DNA of 64,000 bases from Methanobacteriota archaeon (GTDB lineage: Archaea; Thermoplasmatota; DTKX01; VGTL01). The notes beneath the pieces were generated by a model. The model did no database searches. It was not told where the DNA came from and saw only the letters and a list, made by a program, of their open reading frames with translations. Below are positions 40,424-47,773 of the stretch, one piece after another (position 1 is the stretch's first letter; the number at the start of each line of letters is the position of its first letter). The position numbers and the translations under genes were made by a program. The DNA lies in NCBI GenBank assembly GCA_016874675.1, contig VGTL01000007.1, positions 1 to 64,000 of the forward strand. The letters run 5' to 3'.

Positions 40424-43400
40424 CGCCGGTCACCTCCGGGCGCATGGAAACGGGCGGCCCGGGTGGCCGCCGGCAGGCAGGATCGCGGCGGCCCGCCGGC
40501 GTCCCCGGCCGGCGCCTGCAGGGGGCCGGCGGCCTCGCCAGTGGCCGCCGTGCCTCCATCGCCCGGGGTCTCCCCGGGGCCGGCCCCACCCTGCATCTTG
40601 CCGGCTCCATCACTGCTGTGATGGGAATCAGGCACCGGCCCGCCGCCCGGCTGTGACCGGACCGCCCTGCCCCCGCCGGTGGTGGTGTTGCCCACCACCT
40701 GCACGTCGTCGATGTAGATGCCGCCGAAGCCGGCGCCGGCGCTCTCGTAGTGGGTGGCGATGTCGGTCCGGGTCACCACCCTGAAGCGGAGCAGGATGAC
40801 CGAGCCCGCCCAGCCCGAAAGATCGCAGTTGAGGCGGGAGAGGGTGTTGCCCGCCACCCAGTTGTCCAGGATGTTGACGCCTGTCATGCTGGTGCCGTCC
40901 GGGCCGGCCGCCTGGGACCCCGAGAGCCCCGACGAGGAGCGCACGCCGCGGTTGAGGGCCGTCCAGGTCTCGCCGTTGTCGGAAGAGACCTCCACCCGGA
41001 AGCCGTCGGGGGGCCGCCCGTCCGAGGCGTTGATGTTGAACTTCAGGTTGCAGTGCAGGGCGGCGTCCAGGGCGTTGGTGAGGTCGATGGGGACGGTGGT
41101 GAGGCTGTTGTCTATGCCGCCCTTGAGGTGGTCCACGCCCGCGCTGGGGTTGTGGCACAGCCAGGCCCGCACCCCGCTGAAGGAATCCGCGACATCGGTC
41201 CCTCCCAGGGGCGTTCCCCGGGTGACCAGCTCCCACTGGTCGTCCACCGATGTGGTGGGCCCGGCCGCGTCGCCCCGCCCGGCCTTGACGACCACGTCGT
41301 CGATGTACCAGTAGCCGACGCCGGTCATGGTGGCGTTCAGGTAGAGGAACTTCACCTTCACGTGCACCTGCCCGATGAACGGGGAGAGGTCCACCGTGAT
41401 GTAGTCCCAGCCTCCCAGCCCGTTGGTGCTCACGCCGTTGTAGCACCAGCGCATCTCCCGGCCGAAGTCGTCCCTTATCCTGCTTGCGGGGATGTCGAAG
41501 CGGATGTTGCCCGTGTAGGGCCTCGTGGGCGTGACATAGCGGTACTTGTAGTTGTTGTCGCCGGCGGTGTCGTTCCCCACCATTATGACCACGCCGTTGG
41601 CGCCCACCTGCATGGAGTACCTCTGGTAGAAGCTGAGCCCGGCCGAGGAGTACCCGACCAGCGAGAACGGCTGGGTGACGATGTAGAAGTCCTCGTTGGC
41701 GCGCCCGCCGGCCCCGCCCTCGCCGCCGCTCCCCGCCGCCCGCTCCCCGCTCCCGGACGACCTCCGGTCGTCTTCGCCTAGACGAGCTTCGCTCGTCTGC
41801 GGTTCGCTCGCCTGCGGTCCCGCTCCCTCCACCGATCGCATGATGCCCGGCGTCTCCACCGCCCCCTCGAAGGGCAGGATGGTGTGTATCCAGCAGTTGC
41901 CGCTGCCGCCGACCAGGTACAGGAATCGGTGGTTGGCCGTGAAGTTCCACCAGTGGTTGTCGTCGAAGTCCGAGGTGGATTCGTCGAAGCCGGTCCCCGG
42001 CGGGTTGCCTATCGTGGGCCAGAGCTGCCAGACGAACTCCCCGCCGCTGTCCGTGGCGAAACGGACGATCTGCAGGCCGGCACCCCCGCCGAAGACGGTC
42101 CTCCACTGGAAGGTGTGCGCCCCGGCGGGCAATGTGAAGTTGGCAAAGCCGCTCCCGTCGAGGTCGTAGGGGACCCAGATCGTGGCGTCCAGCATCGACT
42201 GGTTCACGGAGAGGGGCCCGGTCCCCATGACGGTCACGTAGACCGGGACGGTCGACAGGTACCTCAGGCCGTTCTGGTTCACGCCGTTCAAGCTGCCCAG
42301 CACCGGCAGCCCGGGGTCGATGTCGATGGTGATGGCCGTGCCGAACGAGAAGTCCTGGTAGAGGTTGTAGAGGCGGTTGGCGGCCTGGGCGGTGTTGGTC
42401 CCGTAGAGCTGGGGCGTGGACATGCGGTAGAAGCCGGGCTGCTCGGTGACCAACCGGTAGTCCCACACGCCGTCGGCGTAGAAGTGGTCCTGGTACCTGG
42501 GGCAGTTGTTGGCGAAGGCCTTGCCCGCGTGCTGCTCCTGGCCGAACACCACCGTGATGTTGCGGTCCGAGGTTATCCTGAAGTAGTGGAGGCTGTTGTC
42601 GTTGGGGGGCCCCATCCGGCTGAAGACCCTGGAGCTGTGGGGGTCCACCCGCTGGTTGAGCAGCGACCAGCCGCCCCAGCCCGAGGCCTCTGTCGACTCG
42701 TATATGTCGATGTCCAGGGCCTGGGCGTCCTCTATGTTGGAGACGAGGAAGCGCCAGGGCCACCCGCCGTTGCTCCTGTACATCACGAAGTACAGCTCCT
42801 TGCCGTAGGTGTAGCCGGTGGTGGACATGGCGTTGTCGGCCTCGTCGTTGTCGTTGGAGATGCGGTAGAGCAGTATGGGCTTGGTGGCGGTGACGTTGGC
42901 CACGGCGTAGGAGTGCGGGGCGCCGAGGTAGGTGTGCCAGCGCTCGCCGGCCATGAGGTTTCCCGACACGTCGGTCTCGAGAGTGGCGCCGTAGGTGCCG
43001 GGCAATGCCGATATCGCCACCCAGGTGACGGTCACCTGCGTGTTGTCCTCCAGGGCTATCGCGGCGACGTGGGTGTCCCCCCCCAGCCGGCCGGCCAGGT
43101 CGCCCATCACGGTGAAGTTGCGCCCGCAGGCCAATCCGTCGTCATGGTTGGCCACGTTGACGTTGGAGCCCTCCGAGGAGGTGACCACCACGAGCAGCGG
43201 CCCGGTGCTGTGTATCCTGTAGAGCGCACCGGCGGTCTGTTGGTGGTATATGGCCACGCGGCCCTTGGCGAGTATGCCCGTGTAGAGGAGGTCGTACTCG
43301 AGGGTCCCGGTGTTGAACCTCTCGACCGTGTAGCTGGCCTCCTTCTTGATGGCGACGATGTAGTATCCCTGGGCGAAGGAGACGTTCCAGGGGTCGTAGG

Positions 43401-46400
43401 TCAAAAAGAAGGTGTAGGTGTAGTCCTCCACCGCCGGCGCCAGCATGCGGTAGCTTCTGGGGTAGGTGCGGTAGTCCGAGGTGGTGGCGCACACCCCCAG
43501 GGAGGCGGACCAGTCCCGCACTATGTTGGTGTTGACCGTGCCCGGGTCCATGTACTCCAGGGGGGTCTCGCCGTTTATGCGCAGCAGGGTGGCGTCGTGG
43601 TTCCAGTTGACGGTCCCGGACTCCAGGTCGTCGAAGAAGAAGTAGCACTGGATGTTGATGCTGGCGCGGTTGTTGAACTTCATGACCTCCGCGACCGAGT
43701 TGTCCGGGTCCACGACCGCCCCGACCGTGCGGCTCCCGGCGAACAGGGGCGTCCACACTATCTCGGCCAGCGCCCGGGAGCCCGCGTCCACGGAGACGGT
43801 GACGGAGTCGATGACGGTGGTGCTGTCCATGAATCGAACGACCGCGTCGCCGCGAGTTCCCCCCGGGTTCCACACGACGGCCTTGAGCACGTACGACTCG
43901 CCTATCATGGGCTTCATCTGGCGCAGGGGCACCATGTTGCCGAAGTAGAGGTCCTGGAAGGTGATGCGCAGCTCGGTGCGCTCGTCGTAGAGGTTGAACC
44001 AGCTCATTATCATGTAGACGAGCTCCATGCTGTAGCTCTGGTCGGTCGAGTAGGAGACGAAGCTTGGGTCCCAGGCAGTGAAGACGGTCTTGAAGTTGAA
44101 CTCGGAGTTGGAGTAGCGGACGCTGTTGTACGGGCGGTTGAGCGACAGGCCGTCCAGAAGGCCGGTCCCGACGTTCATCCAGACCTCGAAGCCGTCGACG
44201 GAGGCGATGTTGAGCGCCCCGTTGCCGGTGCCCTCCCGCAGGTCCAGGAGCAGGTCCCGGGTGGCGGTGTGCCACAGGCCGTCGGCCGTCCAGGCGCCGA
44301 GCCCGAACTCGGGGTCCGCCCCGGAGAGGTTGGTGTCGGTGTTGGAGTAGTAGAGGATGTGGTGGCCGCTGAGGGTGTCGGTGACGTGGAACCCGACCGT
44401 GTAGTCGATGGCGAAGCAGAAGGACCACTGGGCCACCCACCTGTCACGGTCCAGCCAGGGCAGGTCCTGGGGGTTCCAGTCCAGGGAGGGCGCGTGGTCG
44501 CCCAGAAGGAAGCTCGAGTCCTGGACGTTGACGCCGGAGCGCTCCAGCCGGATGACCCGGGAGCCGCGGGCGGGGTCGTCCACGTTCGATATCGTGTTGG
44601 TGGTGCCGACGGGGTTGATGCGGTTGTACCAGCCGGCGGTGGAGCGGTCCTCGGCGTCGCAGTAGGTCTCCCGGTTCATGCTGTTCAGGTCGGGCATCGG
44701 CGACTGGTACAGTATGCCCTCCCCGTCGATGTAGGGCACCAGCCTCCCGCCGCTGTCGGCAAACGTCGGCGTGGCGGGCATCCTCATCCCGTGCGAAACC
44801 GGGTCCTGGTCGACGCCCATGAGAAACGAGGGCGTCTTGGGGGCGGCGGGGTCCGTCACCCTGGCGACCCTCAGGAAGTCCCGGAAGAACGCCTGCGCGC
44901 CGTCGAAGTAGTTGCCGACGGGAACGGCGTCCTGCCCGACGAACCACAGGTAGCGGCCGTCGCTCTTTTTGAGGTAGCTCTCCAGGTTGGCCTGGTCGGC
45001 CGCCGTCAGGGAGGAGGCGGACTGCCCGGAGCACCATATGATGGCGTTGTACTGCTCGAGCCTGGCAGGCGCGGGGCCGTCCGCCGCCGGGTCCGGGACC
45101 ACGAACAGGTCGTAGTCGTACCCGAGGGCGTCCAAGGCCTGGCTGATGTTTTGGGTGGCGTTGTAGTTCGTGGCCCCGAGGCGGTTGTTGGGGCTGTCGT
45201 CGTCGTCGACGAGCAGCGTGCCGTACCGCACGAAGAGCTTGCCGTCGCAGATGGACGGGTCCACCTGGTTGTTGAGCTCGTTGTTCTCGTCGATGTAGTC
45301 GTAGGGGTCGACCCTCACGGTGACGTTGTGCTCGCCCACCTTGCTGGCCACCCACGCCGCCGAGACCTTGATGTATCCGCCCCGGCCGTTGATGACCATC
45401 CCGGGATCGGGGGTGCTCTGGGGTATCCAGATCTCGGAGGTGGGATAGGTGAATGTGTACGTAACGGGCCCTCTCTCGACGGACACGCTGTCGGGGTCGA
45501 AGGTCTTGCCGTCCATGTAGAACCCTATCTGCAGTATGGGGGACACGAAGCCCGGGGGCTCGTCGTTCAGCCCGTTGTTGCGGACCCAGACCGTTATATT
45601 GACCTTCTCCATGAACGAGGGATTGGTGACGTTGAAGCGCATGTTCGAGATCGCCAGGTCCCGCCCCCACCGGGCCGAGCAGTTGAACCACTCGAGCATG
45701 GAGTAGATGATGAGAGACCGGTCGTTGGGGCTCGAGACCTTGCCCAGCTCGAAGCTGAAGAGCGAGGCCATGTAGGTCTCGGAGCTGCCGTTGGTGGTGG
45801 CGTTGAAGAGCAGCCCGACCGGGCGCTGGGCGCCGTCCCTCTCTATCAGGGCGTAGGCCGAGCGGGAGGTGTTCTGAACGAAGTCGCCGCGGTTGCTCAG
45901 GCCTCCCGTGAACGGGGTCCCGAACGTGAAGTTGGTGCCGGTCAATATCCGGTCGCCCTGCAGCGGGGTGGGGGTCCCGGCGTTCAGCGGGTAGGGCGTG
46001 GCCGGGTCCAGCTGCATCCGGGAGCCTAGGAAGGCGTTGCCGTACCCGAGGTCGCTCACGACGTCCTGGCCGATGAGCCACAGCCTGCCCCGGGACTCGT
46101 GCAGGTAGCGGGTGAGCTCGGACTGGTCGTTTCCGGTCAGGGTGTTGGCCTCCTCGAACCCGGTCATCCAGATGACGAGGTCGTACTCGACGAGCGGGTG
46201 CTCCCCGCCCTCGTACCTGGGGCCGTCGCCGCCGCCGACGGCGTGCACGCCGTAGGTCGCGCCCACGGCCTGGAGCCCGGCCAGCATGGGCGTCACGACG
46301 TCCCGGGGCGAGCCCTCGCTGGCTCGGTCGTCGTCGACCACGAGGATGGTCGACAGCACCTCGATTTGGGCGGTGCGCTCGTCACCGGTGGCGTTGGGGT

Positions 46401-47508
46401 CGGTGACGTTGACTATTATGGTGTGGAGCCCTCCCGAGGAGGTCTTCCAGAACACGCTGGACAGGGACTCGCCGCCGACGGGGACCCCCAGGCCGCTGTC
46501 GGTGCCGATGAGGGTGCCCTTGTTGTTGTCGTAGTACCTGACGGTGGCGGTGGCCGGCACCCCGCCCTGGTTGATTATCCGCGAGCTGATGACTATCGTG
46601 GAGCCGTGGGCCGGGTGGTCGGAGGAGAAGTCGATGTCGCGGATTCTCAGGTAGGGGCGGGTGGGGCTCGAGGCCATGACCGGGTACCCCACGCGGTACT
46701 GCTTGGTGGCGTAGTTGTTGGCATAGCGGCTCTCGTTGAAGACGGGGATCACCTTGACATTGATGGCGTGGAGGCCCCAGGACCCGTTCTCGATGCGGTA
46801 GCTCATCGATATGTTGGCCGCGTCCGATGCGTTCAGGAGGGGGATCGTACGGTTGCCCACATCGTAGGTGCGGAGGTCCAGAGTGGAGTAGTCAGTCACG
46901 CGCACCTGGACGTTGGGAACGGGGGCCCCGCCGTAGTTGTGGATGGTGCAGTTGATGGTGATGGTCTCGTTGGTCATGGGGAAGTTGCCGCTCTCGTTGA
47001 TCGTGCCGTTGCCCCGGATGAGGTATATGTCCTGGGCAGAAAGCCCCAGGTCGGGGAGCCCGGCCGCCTCGGGGCCGCGCTGGACTATCTTGTTGAAGAT
47101 GACGCGGTGGCCCACCTCGTCGATTATCTGCAGGCGGATGACGTCGGTGGAGTTGGAGGCGTAGGGCACGGACCAGGTCTGTCCCACCGAGAAGCGGGCG
47201 CCGCCCCCGCGGCCATCGGCGACCGTGCGGGAGGCCTTGAAGGTGTCGTTCGTGAAGAGGTAGAAGCGGGTGGTCTGGTTCGTGAGGGCGTCCCCGCCCC
47301 TGTGGGCCACGGTCACGTTGGAGCCGTCGTAGGTGGCGTCGAGGCTCGCCATCACCCTGTCCTCGGGCGGGTCGAGGGTCCCAAGCTGGGCGGCGAGCGC
47401 GCCCATCATGACAACGGCTATGCTGACGAGCAGGACATCCCCGACGATCTCGGAAACGCCCGTCCTGCCCTGCCGAAAAGACTTCCTGAAAACCTGGCCG
47501 CTCCTCAT
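40420..47508 (-). CDS. Giant pilin-like protein C without VWA domain
   Basis: A 2362-residue protein, first of the three giants. The leader FRKSFRQGRTG precedes the helix VSEIVGDVLLVSIAVVMMGALAAQL, close to the archaeal PilA consensus. Domain order matches the paralogs: beta/CARDB-like domains, Rossmann-like domain 1 (TILVVDDDRASEG, about 393), CARDB, Rossmann-like domain 2 (TLLVDDDDSPNN, about 764), jellyroll, CARDB (about 1186). Where A and B have VWA, C has a different beta-rich region (about 1420-1720; for example GKELYFVMYRSNGGWPWRFL) that weakly recalls IgGFc-binding-type repeats. A repeat-derived linker (about 1893-1936), a beta-sandwich, the conserved C-terminal sandwich (LNCDLSGWAGSVILLRFRVV) and a Gly/Pro tail follow. 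The ATG at 47508 lies about 65-85 bases after two TATA-like motifs. Confidence 0.78.
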   Translation of the reverse strand: MRSGQVFRKSFRQGRTGVSEIVGDVLLVSIAVVMMGALAAQLGTLDPPEDRVMASLDATYDGSNVTVAHRGGDALTNQTTRFYLFTNDTFKASRTVADGRGGGARFSVGQTWSVPYASNSTDVIRLQIIDEVGHRVIFNKIVQRGPEAAGLPDLGLSAQDIYLIRGNGTINESGNFPMTNETITINCTIHNYGGAPVPNVQVRVTDYSTLDLRTYDVGNRTIPLLNASDAANISMSYRIENGSWGLHAINVKVIPVFNESRYANNYATKQYRVGYPVMASSPTRPYLRIRDIDFSSDHPAHGSTIVISSRIINQGGVPATATVRYYDNNKGTLIGTDSGLGVPVGGESLSSVFWKTSSGGLHTIIVNVTDPNATGDERTAQIEVLSTILVVDDDRASEGSPRDVVTPMLAGLQAVGATYGVHAVGGGDGPRYEGGEHPLVEYDLVIWMTGFEEANTLTGNDQSELTRYLHESRGRLWLIGQDVVSDLGYGNAFLGSRMQLDPATPYPLNAGTPTPLQGDRILTGTNFTFGTPFTGGLSNRGDFVQNTSRSAYALIERDGAQRPVGLLFNATTNGSSETYMASLFSFELGKVSSPNDRSLIIYSMLEWFNCSARWGRDLAISNMRFNVTNPSFMEKVNITVWVRNNGLNDEPPGFVSPILQIGFYMDGKTFDPDSVSVERGPVTYTFTYPTSEIWIPQSTPDPGMVINGRGGYIKVSAAWVASKVGEHNVTVRVDPYDYIDENNELNNQVDPSICDGKLFVRYGTLLVDDDDSPNNRLGATNYNATQNISQALDALGYDYDLFVVPDPAADGPAPARLEQYNAIIWCSGQSASSLTAADQANLESYLKKSDGRYLWFVGQDAVPVGNYFDGAQAFFRDFLRVARVTDPAAPKTPSFLMGVDQDPVSHGMRMPATPTFADSGGRLVPYIDGEGILYQSPMPDLNSMNRETYCDAEDRSTAGWYNRINPVGTTNTISNVDDPARGSRVIRLERSGVNVQDSSFLLGDHAPSLDWNPQDLPWLDRDRWVAQWSFCFAIDYTVGFHVTDTLSGHHILYYSNTDTNLSGADPEFGLGAWTADGLWHTATRDLLLDLREGTGNGALNIASVDGFEVWMNVGTGLLDGLSLNRPYNSVRYSNSEFNFKTVFTAWDPSFVSYSTDQSYSMELVYMIMSWFNLYDERTELRITFQDLYFGNMVPLRQMKPMIGESYVLKAVVWNPGGTRGDAVVRFMDSTTVIDSVTVSVDAGSRALAEIVWTPLFAGSRTVGAVVDPDNSVAEVMKFNNRASINIQCYFFFDDLESGTVNWNHDATLLRINGETPLEYMDPGTVNTNIVRDWSASLGVCATTSDYRTYPRSYRMLAPAVEDYTYTFFLTYDPWNVSFAQGYYIVAIKKEASYTVERFNTGTLEYDLLYTGILAKGRVAIYHQQTAGALYRIHSTGPLLVVVTSSEGSNVNVANHDDGLACGRNFTVMGDLAGRLGGDTHVAAIALEDNTQVTVTWVAISALPGTYGATLETDVSGNLMAGERWHTYLGAPHSYAVANVTATKPILLYRISNDNDEADNAMSTTGYTYGKELYFVMYRSNGGWPWRFLVSNIEDAQALDIDIYESTEASGWGGWSLLNQRVDPHSSRVFSRMGPPNDNSLHYFRITSDRNITVVFGQEQHAGKAFANNCPRYQDHFYADGVWDYRLVTEQPGFYRMSTPQLYGTNTAQAANRLYNLYQDFSFGTAITIDIDPGLPVLGSLNGVNQNGLRYLSTVPVYVTVMGTGPLSVNQSMLDATIWVPYDLDGSGFANFTLPAGAHTFQWRTVFGGGAGLQIVRFATDSGGEFVWQLWPTIGNPPGTGFDESTSDFDDNHWWNFTANHRFLYLVGGSGNCWIHTILPFEGAVETPGIMRSVEGAGPQASEPQTSEARLGEDDRRSSGSGERAAGSGGEGGAGGRANEDFYIVTQPFSLVGYSSAGLSFYQRYSMQVGANGVVIMVGNDTAGDNNYKYRYVTPTRPYTGNIRFDIPASRIRDDFGREMRWCYNGVSTNGLGGWDYITVDLSPFIGQVHVKVKFLYLNATMTGVGYWYIDDVVVKAGRGDAAGPTTSVDDQWELVTRGTPLGGTDVADSFSGVRAWLCHNPSAGVDHLKGGIDNSLTTVPIDLTNALDAALHCNLKFNINASDGRPPDGFRVEVSSDNGETWTALNRGVRSSSGLSGSQAAGPDGTSMTGVNILDNWVAGNTLSRLNCDLSGWAGSVILLRFRVVTRTDIATHYESAGAGFGGIYIDDVQVVGNTTTGGGRAVRSQPGGGPVPDSHHSSDGAGKMQGGAGPGETPGDGGTAATGEAAGPLQAPAGDAGGPPRSCLPAATRAARFHAPGGDRR
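41700..41830. repeat. Repeat insertion inside giant protein C, with hairpins (R9)
   Basis: The plus strand carries CCGCTCCCCGCCGCCCGCTCCCC-type repeat units. Two perfect hairpins follow, GACGACC-TCC-GGTCGTC (41756-41772) and AGACGAGC-TTC-GCTCGTCT (41780-41798), then CTGCGGTTCGCTCGCCTGCGG. It is in frame and encodes a Ser/Gly/Glu-rich linker (SGSGERAAGSGGEGGAGG) between two beta domains. Confidence 0.65.
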
Positions 47509-47573
47509 CGCGTTCTCCCTCCGGTCCCGGGTGCGTGCTTTGCATGCATCTCACCGTTATTATTAGGTTGGGA

Positions 47574-47593
47574 GAATATATTCTGAATATATC
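47574..47593 (-). promoter_or_regulatory. Tandem TATA-like motif of the giant-pilin operon
   Basis: The minus strand reads GATATATTCAGAATATATTC, two near-identical A+T-rich motifs, one of which (GAATATATTC) is a perfect palindrome. It lies 66-85 bases before the ATG at 47508, implying a leader of roughly 40 bases or more that contains the palindrome TGCATGCA. The double motif might be both promoter and regulator site. Confidence 0.5.
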
Positions 47594-47599
47594 TTGGGA

Positions 47600-47738
47600 A
47601 AAGGCGCGGCGCAGGGCGCAAGGCGCAAGGGGATGGACAAGGGCGAGAGCGAATATCGCAACCATCCCCCTTGACCCTCGATCCTTGACCCTCGCGCCTT
47701 CGCCCCTTGCGCCTTGCGCCCTGCGCCCTGCGCCTTCG
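47600..47738. repeat. Heptamer repeat between divergent promoters (R10)
   Basis: Left arm GGCGCGGCGCAG GGCGCAA GGCGCAA; right arm TTGACCC, TCGCGCC TTCGCCC C TTGCGCC TTGCGCC CTGCGCC CTGCGCC TTCGCC. It sits exactly between the giant-pilin and STAND ATPase promoters without disturbing either TATA box. Confidence 0.75.
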
Positions 47739-47743
47739 CCAAC

Positions 47744-47753
47744 TAATAAATAT
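47744..47753 (+). promoter_or_regulatory. TATA box of the STAND ATPase gene
   Basis: TAATAAATAT lies 21-30 bases before the GTG at 47774, so the transcript should be leaderless. This supports the GTG start. Confidence 0.6.
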
Positions 47754-47773
47754 CGCCCAGTCGATTATCGCGC

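Noticed and set aside
41884-46029. 1381-residue plus-strand ORF opposite giant protein C
   Set aside because: Antisense shadow of the giant gene. Long length alone is expected in such G+C-rich DNA, and the sequence lacks any recognisable fold or start signal.
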